Below, one piece after another: positions 44,964 through 53,632 of a stretch of DNA of 64,000 nt (positions are counted from its first letter, which is position 1; each line of letters begins with the position of its first letter). The stretch is taken from NCBI RefSeq assembly GCF_026107515.2, contig NZ_JAPCHW010000007.1, positions 124,001 through 188,000 of the forward strand. Direction: 5' to 3'. The translations under genes were made by a program, and so were the position numbers. The notes beneath the pieces were generated by a model. That model did not search any database. It had not been told where the DNA came from and saw only the letters and a list, made by a program, of their open reading frames with translations. This stretch comes from Glutamicibacter sp. MNS18 (GTDB taxonomy: Bacteria; Actinomycetota; Actinomycetes; Actinomycetales; Micrococcaceae).

Positions 44964-46181
44964 ATGGAACTGACAACAGCCAGCCTATGGATACTGATCG
45001 CCGGGGCCTTGGTGCTGCTGATGACACCGGCACTGGGACTGTTCTACGGGGGCATGACACGCGCAACCGGCGTGGTGAACATGATGCTGATGAGCTTCTC
45101 GGCCGCGGCAATCACCGCAGTGGTCTGGGTGCTCTGGGGCTACTCGCTCTCCGCCGGACAGCCGGCCATTGCCGGACTGATCGGCAACCCGCTCAGTGAC
45201 TTCGGGCTGGCGCAAACCGATCCGGCAGACCTGCTGGATGTCGGCTTCGCCGGGGCCTTCGCCATGATCGCGGTGGCCATCATCTCCGGGGCCATCGCCG
45301 ACCGCAGCCGCTTCGGCGCCTGGCTGGTCTTCGTGCCGGTCTGGGTTTCCGTGGTCTACGCACCTATCGCCTTCTGGATCTGGGGCGGCGGCATGCTCAG
45401 CGCCGATGGCGTGCTCGGCGGCTTCTTCGGCGAAGCGATCGACTTCGCCGGTGGCGCCGTGATCCACACCAACGCCGGTGTGGCCGCACTGGTCCTGGCC
45501 CTGAAGCTGGGCCAGCGCCACAACTTCCACGACCGCCCGCAGCCGCACAACACCCCACTGGTCATGCTCGGCGCCGCACTGCTCTGGTTCGGCTGGTTCG
45601 GTTTCAACGCCGGTGCCGCCACCACCATCGAGCAGGCCGGCCTGATCTGGGTCAACACCCTGGCCGCTCCGGCCGCCGCAGTGCTGGGCTGGGTACTGGT
45701 GGAGAAGCTGCGCGGTTCGCGGCCCTCCTCGGTAGGTGTGGCCTCGGGTCTGGTGGCCGGCCTGGTGGCCATCACCCCGGCATGCGCCAACATCGCCCCG
45801 TGGGCGGCCCTGCTGCTGGGTATCGTCTCCGGCGCGGCAGCCGCGTGGGCCGTGGGCCTGAAGTGGAAGCTCGGCTACGACGACTCGCTGGATGTGGTGG
45901 GTGTCCACCTGGTCGCCGGCCTGATCGGTACCGTGGCCCTGGGCTTCATCGCCCTGCCCAGTGAGGAAACCGCCGGCGGCCTGTTCTACGGTGGCGGATT
46001 CGCCCTGCTGGTCTCGCAGGTTGTGGCCTGTGTCGTGGTGATCATCTTCTCCGCCGCGGCCACCTGGGTGATTGCCACCCTGGTCGATAAGATCATCCCA
46101 TGGCGCATCGACAGCGACGTGGAAGTTGCCGGCATCGATGCGGCAGAGCACGAGGAGTCCGGTTACCAGCTGGCGAGGTAA
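44964..46181 (+). CDS. amt: Ammonium transporter Amt
   Basis: Membrane channel for ammonium uptake, 405 residues with about eleven hydrophobic segments. Family features are PALGLFYGGMTR in the first helix region, GGAVIHTNAGVAALVLAL with the first pore histidine context, FGWFGFNAGAA, and GVHLVAGLIGTVALGF with the second histidine region. The ATG at 44964 has GAGGGGAA about 10 bases upstream; GTG 44955 is too close to that site. In mycobacteria glnB and glnD follow amt; here a DNA glycosylase gene on the other strand does. Confidence 0.95.
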   Translation: MELTTASLWILIAGALVLLMTPALGLFYGGMTRATGVVNMMLMSFSAAAITAVVWVLWGYSLSAGQPAIAGLIGNPLSDFGLAQTDPADLLDVGFAGAFAMIAVAIISGAIADRSRFGAWLVFVPVWVSVVYAPIAFWIWGGGMLSADGVLGGFFGEAIDFAGGAVIHTNAGVAALVLALKLGQRHNFHDRPQPHNTPLVMLGAALLWFGWFGFNAGAATTIEQAGLIWVNTLAAPAAAVLGWVLVEKLRGSRPSSVGVASGLVAGLVAITPACANIAPWAALLLGIVSGAAAAWAVGLKWKLGYDDSLDVVGVHLVAGLIGTVALGFIALPSEETAGGLFYGGGFALLVSQVVACVVVIIFSAAATWVIATLVDKIIPWRIDSDVEVAGIDAAEHEESGYQLAR

Positions 46182-46203
46182 CCGGGGCAACAAAAAAGGG
46201 GGG

Positions 46204-46255
46204 CCCCGGGTCCGGCACCACAGTGGTTGGTGGTGCCGGACCCGGGGTATTTCTT
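46204..46255. terminator. Terminator hairpin between amt and mpg
   Basis: An 18-bp perfect stem, 46204-46221 with 46230-46247 (CCCCGGGTCCGGCACCAC and complement), with an 8-base loop. TATTTCTT follows on the plus strand and a run of A (46190s) precedes it, so it could act for both converging genes. Confidence 0.85.
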
Positions 46256-46305
46256 ATGCACTGGGGCACTGTACGGGCACCGGCGCCTGTCCCGGTTCTG
46301 GCGGG

Positions 46306-46998
46306 CTACCGCGGTTCGCGGAAGGCATCACGCAGCGGGTCGTAACGCCAGCGCGGGGCGTTGCGGCCCGGGCGGAACGCCGAGACACTCGATTCACCCG
46401 GGATCCAGAAACGCCACGGGAAATCGCTGCCCCCGGCCGGGCCGGACACGCCGACCCGCGGCCCGTGGGCGATCCGGGGCGCCCGGGAGGCCGGCAACTG
46501 CAGCCCGAACGGCTTGCTGAACAGGTCAAGACCGTCATGTTCCTGGCGGGTGATGCCCAGGGTCCTTCCGAGGTTTCCCGGCCCGCGGGCGAGGAACTCG
46601 TCCCTGACCGGTAGCGCCTGCTGTCCGCTACCTGGCCGGTTCCGGGTGCGCCGCCATCGTGCCAGCTCCAATCCGTCGATCACCCGACCGGCACGCACCA
46701 GCACCGCCGAGGCCACCCCCTCGGGCGAGCAGACCAGGTTCAGGGCATGGTGCAGTCCGTAGCTCAGGTACACGTAGGCATGGGCCGGTGGCCCGAACAT
46801 CGAGGCAGTGCGTTCGGTCCTCCGGTCCTTCGAATGCGCCCCCGGATCATAGGGCCCGGTGGTTCCCAGACCGTGGTAGGCCTCGGTTTCGGTGATGCGC
46901 AGTGTCACCGGGCCCTCGTCCGAATCCACGCTCAGTAGCGCCCCGAGCAGCAGCGGGGCGACGTCCAGGGCCGGGGCGGCAAGCAGATCTCGATCCAT
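46306..46998 (-). CDS. mpg: 3-methyladenine DNA glycosylase (Mpg/AAG family)
   Basis: Base-excision repair enzyme of 230 residues that removes alkylated purines. Motifs: ITETEAYHG with the catalytic glutamate, DPGAHSKDRRTERTASMFGPP, AYVYLSYGLHHALNLV, and GPGNLGRTLGIT. These cover the whole family fold. It sits between amt and ffh on the minus strand, where glnB and glnD occur in related genomes. It is divergent from ffh. Confidence 0.93.
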   Translation of the reverse strand: MDRDLLAAPALDVAPLLLGALLSVDSDEGPVTLRITETEAYHGLGTTGPYDPGAHSKDRRTERTASMFGPPAHAYVYLSYGLHHALNLVCSPEGVASAVLVRAGRVIDGLELARWRRTRNRPGSGQQALPVRDEFLARGPGNLGRTLGITRQEHDGLDLFSKPFGLQLPASRAPRIAHGPRVGVSGPAGGSDFPWRFWIPGESSVSAFRPGRNAPRWRYDPLRDAFREPR

Positions 46999-47044
46999 CC
47001 GGCCAGTATCCCAGCTGCGAGGCGCAACGCGCAGGACTGTGAAT

Positions 47045-47066
47045 TTGCGTTGGGTTATTCACGCAA
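47045..47066. promoter_or_regulatory. Inverted repeat between mpg and ffh
   Basis: TTGCGT (47045-47050) and ACGCAA (47061-47066) form a 6-bp inverted repeat with a 10-base spacer in the 175-base divergent region. It could be an operator for either gene. Confidence 0.25.
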
Positions 47067-47173
47067 TGGGTGAAACAGGCAAAGAAGACCGGCGATTGTT
47101 GATATTCTTGTTCGTTGAGTCCTGTGCGCCTTTTTGACGCACCACACGACCTACCGAAAGAAGTGCCCGGCAC

Positions 47174-48739
47174 GTGTTTAATTCACTTTCCGATCGCCTG
47201 ACAGCCACCTTCAAGAACCTGCGTGGCAAGGGTAAGCTCACCGAGGCTGACATTGACGGTACAGTCCGCGAAATTCGTCGCGCCCTGCTGGACGCCGACG
47301 TTGCCGTCCCCGTGGTGCGTGCCTTTGTGGCCCAGATCAAGGAACGCGCCCTGGGCGCGGAGGTCTCCGAGGCGCTGAACCCGGGCCAGCAGGTCGTGAA
47401 GATCGTCAACGAGGAACTGGTGGGCATCCTCGGCGGGGAGACCCGCCGCATCAACCTGGCCAAGAACCCTCCCACGGTGATCATGCTCGCCGGTCTGCAG
47501 GGTGCCGGTAAGACCACCCTGGCCGGCAAGCTGGCCAAGCACCTGAAGACCGAGGGGCACACCCCGATGCTGGTGGCCTGTGACCTGCAGCGCCCGAACG
47601 CGGTCAAGCAGTTGCAGATCAACGGCGAGCGTGCCGGGGTGCCGGTCTACGCGCCGCACCCGGGAGTCTCCAGCGAATTCGACACCCCCACCGGGGATCC
47701 GGTCACCGTGGCCCGCGACGGTGTGGCCGAGGCCAAGGCCAAGCTGCACGATGTGGTCATCGTCGACACCGCCGGCCGCCTGGGTGTCGATACCGAAATG
47801 ATGGAGCAGGCCGCGAACATCCGCGCCGCCATCAACCCCGACGAAGTGCTCTTCGTCATCGACGCCATGATCGGCCAGGACGCGGTCAACACCGCGCAGG
47901 CCTTCCACGAGGGTGTGGACTTCACCGGTGTGGTGCTGTCCAAGCTGGACGGTGACGCCCGTGGTGGCGCCGCCCTCTCGGTGGCGTCGGTGACCGGCAA
48001 GCCGGTCATGTTCGCCTCCACCGGTGAGAACCTGGACGATTTCGAGATCTTCCACCCGGACCGGATGGCCAGCCGCATCCTGGAGATGGGCGACATCATG
48101 ACGCTCATCGAACAGGCCGAGAAGAACTGGGACAAGGGCGAAGCCGAACGGATGGCGAAGAAATTCGCCGACCAGGAAGACTTCACCCTGGAGGACTTCC
48201 TCGCCCAGATGGCCCAGATCAAGAAGATGGGCTCCATGAAGAAGCTGCTGGGCATGATGCCCGGTACGCAGATCTCCCGTCAGCAGCTTGAACAGTTCGA
48301 TGAGCGCCAGATCGACCGGGTCGAGGCGATTGTGCGCTCCATGACCCCGCATGAGCGCAATGCCCCGAAGATCATCAACGGTTCGCGCCGCGCCCGTATC
48401 GCCAAGGGTTCGGGCGTCTCGGTCTCCGAGGTCAACCAGATGCTCGAACGGTTCACCGAAGCGCAGAAGATGATGAAGAAGATGGCCGCCGGTGGCGGCA
48501 TGCCGGGTATGCCCGGTGCCGGACGCGGTGCCGCCCGCAAGGCCAAGGGCAAAGGCAAGGGCAAGAAGCAGGTCAAGTACGGCAATCCGGCCAAGGCGGC
48601 CCAGGCGGAGCTGGAGGCCAAGAACAAGAAGGCCGCGGCCCCTGCCGGTGCGGCCTTCGGCAAGGGCGGGGTTCCGGAGGACTTTGATCCCTCAAGCCTG
48701 AACCTGCCTGCCGGGTTCGAAAAGTACCTGGGCAAGTAA
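47174..48739 (+). CDS. ffh: Signal recognition particle protein Ffh
   Basis: SRP GTPase that binds signal sequences and 4.5S RNA, partner of FtsY. The 521-residue protein has the N domain, GLQGAGKTTLAGKLA (G1), DTAGRLGVD (G3), SKLDGDARGG, and a methionine-rich M domain from about residue 325 with GSMKKLLGMMPG and a GxxMGxGM-like GGMPGMPGAG stretch. The last 60 residues are Lys/Ala-rich, as in other actinobacteria. GTG start at 47174. No SRP RNA gene was recognised in the window. Confidence 0.96.
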   Translation: MFNSLSDRLTATFKNLRGKGKLTEADIDGTVREIRRALLDADVAVPVVRAFVAQIKERALGAEVSEALNPGQQVVKIVNEELVGILGGETRRINLAKNPPTVIMLAGLQGAGKTTLAGKLAKHLKTEGHTPMLVACDLQRPNAVKQLQINGERAGVPVYAPHPGVSSEFDTPTGDPVTVARDGVAEAKAKLHDVVIVDTAGRLGVDTEMMEQAANIRAAINPDEVLFVIDAMIGQDAVNTAQAFHEGVDFTGVVLSKLDGDARGGAALSVASVTGKPVMFASTGENLDDFEIFHPDRMASRILEMGDIMTLIEQAEKNWDKGEAERMAKKFADQEDFTLEDFLAQMAQIKKMGSMKKLLGMMPGTQISRQQLEQFDERQIDRVEAIVRSMTPHERNAPKIINGSRRARIAKGSGVSVSEVNQMLERFTEAQKMMKKMAAGGGMPGMPGAGRGAARKAKGKGKGKKQVKYGNPAKAAQAELEAKNKKAAAPAGAAFGKGGVPEDFDPSSLNLPAGFEKYLGK

Positions 48740-48748
48740 AAACGTAGG

Positions 48749-48791
48749 AACAGTGGTGGCCCCGTCCGGACGGGGCCACCACTGTTTTTAG
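48749..48791. terminator. Terminator after ffh
   Basis: A perfect palindrome from 48749 to 48786 (arms AACAGTGGTGGCCCCGTCC and GGACGGGGCCACCACTGTT), followed by TTTTA. It separates ffh from the converging lipoprotein gene. Confidence 0.9.
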
Positions 48792-48830
48792 GGACCGGCG
48801 CGGGAAGATCGGATGCCGGCGCTCACCGCC

Positions 48831-49370
48831 CTACTGGTTTTCGGCGCGCTCCTGCACCACCTTGGTGGCGACACCGGAGATATCCGGGGCGAAGGCGTAC
48901 AGGTTGCCCTGCTGCTGATGGACCCACCACCGGCCGCACAGGTGCGTGGTTCGCTGCTCGGTGGCGTCGGGCCACCAGTCCGCTTCCAGGGTCCGGAAGG
49001 TCACGAACTCCTCCGGGTCGATATCCTTGGTGCGCGGGTCACCGCCGTAGGCGGCCTCCAGTTCCGCTGCGGAGGGTGCGCCTTCTTCCTTGATCTTGGT
49101 GCACTGCCCAGCAGGTAGTTCCCCTGCATAGTCCATGACGAAGATCCGTTCATGACCGGTGCTGCGCTGCTCAAGGCGGATATCGCTGCCTCCGGCGGGA
49201 ACCCAGCCGGGTAGCAGGCCGGAGGCGACACCATCCTGGGAGGTTTTGGCCGACTTCGAGGCAGAGTCCTCGTACCTGTCGTCAAATGCAGAGGAAATAC
49301 CGCAGCCAGTCAGGGCCAGGGCCAGTGGAACGGCCAATGCGGCGGCGGTGAGAGTCTTCTTTTTCATCAT
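48831..49370 (-). CDS. Predicted lipoprotein
   Basis: A 179-residue protein with a typical lipoprotein signal (KKKTLTAAALAVPLALALTGC), then an acidic, tryptophan-containing body with two further cysteines (GQCTKI, LCGRWW). No family was recognised. The pattern of a small secreted domain with a conserved Cys pair and repeated W/Y is common among actinobacterial lipoproteins of unknown function. It converges on ffh and is followed on its upstream side by about 320 bases without a supported gene. Confidence 0.75.
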   Translation of the reverse strand: MMKKKTLTAAALAVPLALALTGCGISSAFDDRYEDSASKSAKTSQDGVASGLLPGWVPAGGSDIRLEQRSTGHERIFVMDYAGELPAGQCTKIKEEGAPSAAELEAAYGGDPRTKDIDPEEFVTFRTLEADWWPDATEQRTTHLCGRWWVHQQQGNLYAFAPDISGVATKVVQERAENQ

Positions 49371-49692
49371 GGTTACACACTAGAAAACTCCAAGTGGCCA
49401 GCGCGTCCACCGGTCGGGGCAACTTCTTGGCGAACATCTCCACCCGCGGCATGAGTCCTCACCTGCCGGCCTCGGGCCACGGGTGGCTCCCCGGGAACCG
49501 GTGCATCGTGGATGTGCGATTGCGTTCGACCGCTTTTCCGCACACGCCCACCCCGGATTGCGCCGGTGGTGATCAAACCGGCGCGTACAGCCCTGTCCGG
49601 GCCTATGCCCAGCGTCGTCGGCTACGATGGGACCCAGGGGTACTTTCCCCGTTTTCTTGGGAATCGGTCGATTCCCAGCTAGGACGGCATCT
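49371..49692. other. Intergenic stretch before the small basic protein gene
   Basis: About 322 bases. Open frames exist on both strands but carry no recognisable domains and lack good start sites. It probably holds the promoters of the divergent lipoprotein and small-protein genes. Confidence 0.4.
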
Positions 49693-49821
49693 GTGTCGAA
49701 ATCACCGCGTAAGAGCGAAGCGAAGAAACCTTCCAAATCCATCAAGGAAAAGCGTGCCGAAAAGCGCATGAAGAATGCCGCAGACTCAGTCATCGAGCCT
49801 GTGCGCAAAGCCGCCAAGTAG
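49693..49821 (+). CDS. Small basic protein, 42 residues
   Basis: A lysine-rich protein beginning MSKSPRKSEAKKPSKSIKEK, predicted almost entirely charged and probably disordered. The GTG at 49693 is preceded by AGGACG and begins the basic stretch; the frame is open upstream but that part is not similarly biased. I recall small basic proteins of this KKPSKSxKEKR type in related actinobacteria, function unknown; nucleic-acid binding is a guess. A strong hairpin follows, which supports a real short transcript. Confidence 0.65.
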   Translation: MSKSPRKSEAKKPSKSIKEKRAEKRMKNAADSVIEPVRKAAK

Positions 49822-49859
49822 TTAGCTTCTTGCCCGGCAAGCCACCGGGCGCCAAAGTT

Positions 49860-49906
49860 TGCACATGCCCCGCTCATGATTCGGCGGGGACATGTGCATC
49901 TTTCGT
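49860..49906 (+). terminator. Terminator after the small basic protein gene
   Basis: GCACATGCCCCGC (49861-49873) pairs with GCGGGGACATGTGC (49884-49897, one bulge), followed by ATCTTTCGTTT. Confidence 0.75.
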
Positions 49907-49984
49907 TTAAGGCTTGCTCGAGCTTGAATACCAGAACATTGGTATATCCCCGGGTCGAGTCCTGACCATTGGCACCGGGCACCA

Positions 49985-51349
49985 CTACTTCTCTTCGGCG
50001 GAGGATTCCAACGCCGGCGGTTCACCATTTCGTTGGCCGAGCCGATCGGCCAAGCCGCGAGAGAGTCTCTCCGTTATGGACAACACCCGGTTTACACCGT
50101 CTGTGCCCAAGCTCTTGGCTGCATGTATTCCTTCAGTACCGGACTCGACCGCCTTGCTCTTGGCAGCCGCTGCCAGTTCCGCGGTTTCCCCGCCGATACG
50201 TTTGGCGGCATCGACTCCGTCTGATGCCGTCTCAACGACATCATCCCTTAACTCAGACAACGCTTGAAGCCAGCGCTTCGCGTCGCTGGTTGCGTGACTA
50301 CTTTCGATGCCGATACCCACCAGAAAGTGAGTGACCGCGTCTTTGACGGTGTTGCTGGAACGAACCGTGTTCTTGGCCGTCACGGGGTTAAACAGGACTT
50401 TCGTATTGGCAAAAGCCGCTGCAGCATTCATTCTGTCGATCAACCGTTCAGTACATCGGATGATATGTTCAATCCGGTTGTTGCGGGCAACCAACAGTGC
50501 ATCACGATGTTTGTCGAGCTCCTTCGGCGAATGATCCAGCACGCGATCCAGCTCAAGAACGGAAATCGCATCGTGCAACTGGAAGCAGCGCGCGAGAACT
50601 GCTAGCCATTCGTTGACCTTGGCTTCGGTTTGTTTGATTTCGTTGCCGAGGTCGCCTAATTTTCCTTTGGCTTCGGTTTTCTCGACCAAGTGATCAATGG
50701 CTCGCAATGCATAGGCTTGAGTATGGGCAATTGTCAAGGTCGTGGCTTGTACCTTGGACCAGGTGACTTCGGAGACACGTCCAACTTGATCCCTGACAGT
50801 GAGAGCTTCCTCGATGACGAAACCAACACCGATCATGCCGGCCAGAACCGTGTCCTTTTGCCCTCTGAGGACATCGTCCAGCTTTTCGTCAATGGTTTTC
50901 AGGTAATCGGTGATCTCTTCCATGGTTTGCTCCATGGCTAATTGAGTCATGATGCCTGAAAGTCCCGACAGAAGGGCAGGATTGGTCAGTAATGTGCCTG
51001 GCGCGGCAAGCAGGCTGTCCGCTTTAACGAACTCCAGCAAACCGGTGATTTTGCCGTCTTTGGTCAGGACACCACGACTATATAGCGGAGTAGAACCTTT
51101 CATCAGCTTGTCGACCTTCATGGCCTGTGCTGATTTTTCGGTCAGTTTAACCCAGCGTCCTGACTCGGTCGAGATCTGCCCCGCTGTCTTCGCCAGTCCA
51201 GCTCCAGTGCCAAGGGTTTTGCTGACACGGTTAACGTTCAGCTCACGAGATTCAAGGCCGTGACTATTCAAAAAGCGGTCAACCGCGGCCGGGTCACCAA
51301 TCACCGCAAGGCCCTCACCGTCGTTGATTAGTTCGATTTCGTCATTCAC
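49985..51349 (-). CDS. Uncharacterised 454-residue helical protein
   Basis: Function unknown. The N terminus reads IELINDGEGLAVIGDPAAVD followed by RFLNSH, then a helical region with two weakly hydrophobic segments (LTNPALLSGLSGIMTQLAME at about 120-140 and DTVLAGMIGVGFVIEEAL), long amphipathic helices (TLTIAHTQAYALRAIDHL, WLAVLARCFQLHDAISVLEL), and an Ala/Glu/Ser-rich tail. No nucleotide-binding or catalytic motif is visible. I recall similar uncharacterised actinobacterial proteins. Base composition looks lower in GC than flanking genes, consistent with recent acquisition. It stands alone, with gaps on both sides. Confidence 0.7.
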   Translation of the reverse strand: MNDEIELINDGEGLAVIGDPAAVDRFLNSHGLESRELNVNRVSKTLGTGAGLAKTAGQISTESGRWVKLTEKSAQAMKVDKLMKGSTPLYSRGVLTKDGKITGLLEFVKADSLLAAPGTLLTNPALLSGLSGIMTQLAMEQTMEEITDYLKTIDEKLDDVLRGQKDTVLAGMIGVGFVIEEALTVRDQVGRVSEVTWSKVQATTLTIAHTQAYALRAIDHLVEKTEAKGKLGDLGNEIKQTEAKVNEWLAVLARCFQLHDAISVLELDRVLDHSPKELDKHRDALLVARNNRIEHIIRCTERLIDRMNAAAAFANTKVLFNPVTAKNTVRSSNTVKDAVTHFLVGIGIESSHATSDAKRWLQALSELRDDVVETASDGVDAAKRIGGETAELAAAAKSKAVESGTEGIHAAKSLGTDGVNRVLSITERLSRGLADRLGQRNGEPPALESSAEEK

Positions 51350-51588
51350 ATTGACTCCTCATGATTCAAGACCGCTTGCACCCATAGCAAGTGAATTATC
51401 TTGATCCTAGATGGAAACCCTGACACCTTGGTTCAAACACCGCGAAATGGTCCGACGAACATCGAACCTCGAATGCACTTCGAAACATGGGATTCTATTG
51501 CGTGTCCCAAGTGAACGTCCTATTGGTTGATCGCGGGGCAAAGCCCATGCATGTTGGAGGCTTGGTAAGCGGATGGGCTAAGCAGGTA

Positions 51589-53316
51589 TCAATCTTTTGA
51601 CCTGTCCAGACTTCGCAGCGCCGGGAAGTCGGTATCCCTGAACTCGGTGCCCGGAACCCGTCCGTTGCCGGAGGCGGCCTGCTCGGCCTGGCGTAGTTCA
51701 ACCCGGCGGATCTTGCCCGAAATCGTCTTGGGCAGGTCCGCGAATTCCAGGCGGCGGATCCGCTTGTAGGGTGCCAGGTGTTCACGGCAGTAGCCGAGAA
51801 TCGATTCGGCGACCTCGGCAGAGGCTTCGTAACCTGCTGCCAGGATGACAAAGGCCTTGGGCACACTTAGACGCATCGCATCGGGGGCGGGTACCACGGC
51901 CGCCTCGGCCACCGCGGGATGCTCCAGGATCACCGATTCGAGTTCGAAGGGGCTGAGCTTGTAGTCGCTGGACTTGAACACGTCGTCGGCACGGCCCACA
52001 TATCTCAGGACCCCATGCTCATCACGTTCGGCGATATCCCCGGTATGGTACAGCCCGCCGCTCATCGCCTCCCCGGTTTTCGCCGGGTCCTGGAAGTAGC
52101 CCTTCATCAACCCCACCGGGCGCGGGTCGATCCGCAGGCAGATTTCACCGGTGGTAGCCGGTTCCCCGGTGGTCGGATCGCGCAATTCCACCTCGTAGCC
52201 GGGCATCGGCCGCCCCATGGCGCCAATGCTCACCCGTTCACCGGGAGGGTTGGCGATCTGCACGGTGGTCTCGGTCTGGCCGTAGCCGTCACGGATCATC
52301 TGGCCCCAGGCACGTTCGACTTGGTCGATCACCTCGGCGTTCAACGGCTCGCCGGCCGAGACCAGCTTGCCCGGCGGGTTGCGCAGTTCACCCAGGTCCG
52401 CCTGGATCAGGTAACGCCAGACGGTGGGCGGGGCGCAGAAGCTGGTGACCGCCTGAGCATCCATTTGCTGCATCAGGGCCTTGGCATCAAAACGGTCGTA
52501 GTTGTAGACGAAAACTGTGGCCTCGGCGATCCACGGTCCGAAGAAGTTCGACCAGGCGTGCTTGCCCCAGCCGGGGGAGGCCACGTTCAGGTGGACATCG
52601 CCTGGTTCCAGGCCGATCCAGTACATGGTGGCCAGATGCCCCACCGGGTAGGACACATGGGTGTGCTGCACCAGTTTGGCCTGTGAGGTGGTGCCGGAGG
52701 TGAAGTAGAGCAGCAGGTTCTCATCCGCGGCAGTCGGTGTCTGCAGGCAGAAGTCCGCCTCCGAATTCCGGGACTGCGAATAGTCCAGGATGCCCTCACC
52801 GGGCGTCCCATCCACCTGAACCAGCCGGTAGGTGCCGGGAACCTGCGCGAACTTCGGCACCTGTTCCGCGTTGGTGACCACCCAGCTGGCCTTGCCGCGT
52901 TCGATCCTCTCCACCAGGTCGGTGCTGGTCAGCTGGGTGGTGGAAGGGATGATCACCGCGCCGAGCTTCATCCCGGCCAGCATGATCTCCCACAATGCGA
53001 TTTCGTTGCCCAGCATCACGATCATGGTGTCCGCGCGTTCGAAGCCCTGCTCGCTGAGCCACCGGGCCACCTGGGAGGAACGGGCGGAGAGTTCGGCCCA
53101 GGTATACCGGGCGCTGCTGCCATCGGTTTCGGTCAGGATCAGTGCCGGGGTGTCGGCGCGTTGCGGGTCCCTGGCGATCTGGTCGAACCAGTCGTAGGCG
53201 AAATTGAAATCCGTGAACTCCGGCCAGCGGAACTCCCTACGCGCCCGGGCGTAGTCCCCGCGGGTCTCCAGCAGCAGGTCACGTGCCGCACGGAAGGTGT
53301 CGAAATTTGTGGACAT
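51589..53316 (-). CDS. AMP-binding acyl-CoA synthetase, copy A
   Basis: A 575-residue adenylate-forming ligase that activates a carboxylic acid to acyl-AMP and then acyl-CoA. Motifs: LLYFTSGTTSQAKLVQHTH (P-loop), DGYGQTETT, YHTGDIAERDE, and PKTISGKIRRVELR with the C-terminal catalytic lysine. The sequence resembles medium-chain (MACS) and acetyl-CoA-synthetase-like enzymes; substrate unknown. The ATG at 53316 is used; an in-frame extension to 53652 crosses the probable promoter. A close paralogue lies at 54866-56581. Confidence 0.92.
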   Translation of the reverse strand: MSTNFDTFRAARDLLLETRGDYARARREFRWPEFTDFNFAYDWFDQIARDPQRADTPALILTETDGSSARYTWAELSARSSQVARWLSEQGFERADTMIVMLGNEIALWEIMLAGMKLGAVIIPSTTQLTSTDLVERIERGKASWVVTNAEQVPKFAQVPGTYRLVQVDGTPGEGILDYSQSRNSEADFCLQTPTAADENLLLYFTSGTTSQAKLVQHTHVSYPVGHLATMYWIGLEPGDVHLNVASPGWGKHAWSNFFGPWIAEATVFVYNYDRFDAKALMQQMDAQAVTSFCAPPTVWRYLIQADLGELRNPPGKLVSAGEPLNAEVIDQVERAWGQMIRDGYGQTETTVQIANPPGERVSIGAMGRPMPGYEVELRDPTTGEPATTGEICLRIDPRPVGLMKGYFQDPAKTGEAMSGGLYHTGDIAERDEHGVLRYVGRADDVFKSSDYKLSPFELESVILEHPAVAEAAVVPAPDAMRLSVPKAFVILAAGYEASAEVAESILGYCREHLAPYKRIRRLEFADLPKTISGKIRRVELRQAEQAASGNGRVPGTEFRDTDFPALRSLDRSKD

Positions 53317-53632
53317 GGCAGGGCCCTTTCCCGCAAGTGCTTGAACCCGACTGGTCAGGTCGCTGAATCTGTTGCCAATATACGCTGGTGTCCAATAATC
53401 AAGAAGTGTTGCGGCACCGTGAGCGGTGGATTTGCCTTGGGCCGGCGTTATTGACCATTCGGACAGCCGGTTTCTGAAGCCCGAAGCCACCGGGCCACGT
53501 GAGCCCGGTTCCGTCTTTGGAAGGATGCGGTGTCCCTGCCCGTTGCTGGAGATCCGCCCCGAGGTTGATGGCCACGGCCGTGCTGCGGCATAGGATGAGA
53601 GGAGGTGAGATTTTCTCGAACGAAAGAAGTCT
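53317..53632. other. Promoter region between copy A synthetase and the 392-residue protein
   Basis: A 316-base divergent region with no supported gene. It contains the element at 53370-53409 shared with copy B, and a near-perfect AGAGGAGGTGA ribosome-binding sequence at 53598-53608, 24 bases before the next gene's ATG. Confidence 0.6.
53370..53409 (-). promoter_or_regulatory. Promoter element shared with paralogue, copy A
   Basis: On the minus strand the 40 bases contain GGACACCAGCGTATATTGGC, matching GGACATCAAAGTATATTGGC upstream of copy B at the same distance (about 54 bases) from the start codon. TATATT may be the -10 box. Confidence 0.6.

Noticed and set aside
44985-46193. 402-residue minus-strand open frame opposite amt
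   Set aside because: It mirrors the amt coding frame, is rich in Gly, His, Asp and Gln, and has no recognisable domain or start signal.
47183-48352. 389-residue minus-strand open frame opposite ffh
   Set aside because: Antisense to an unambiguous ffh; its composition follows from ffh codon bias.
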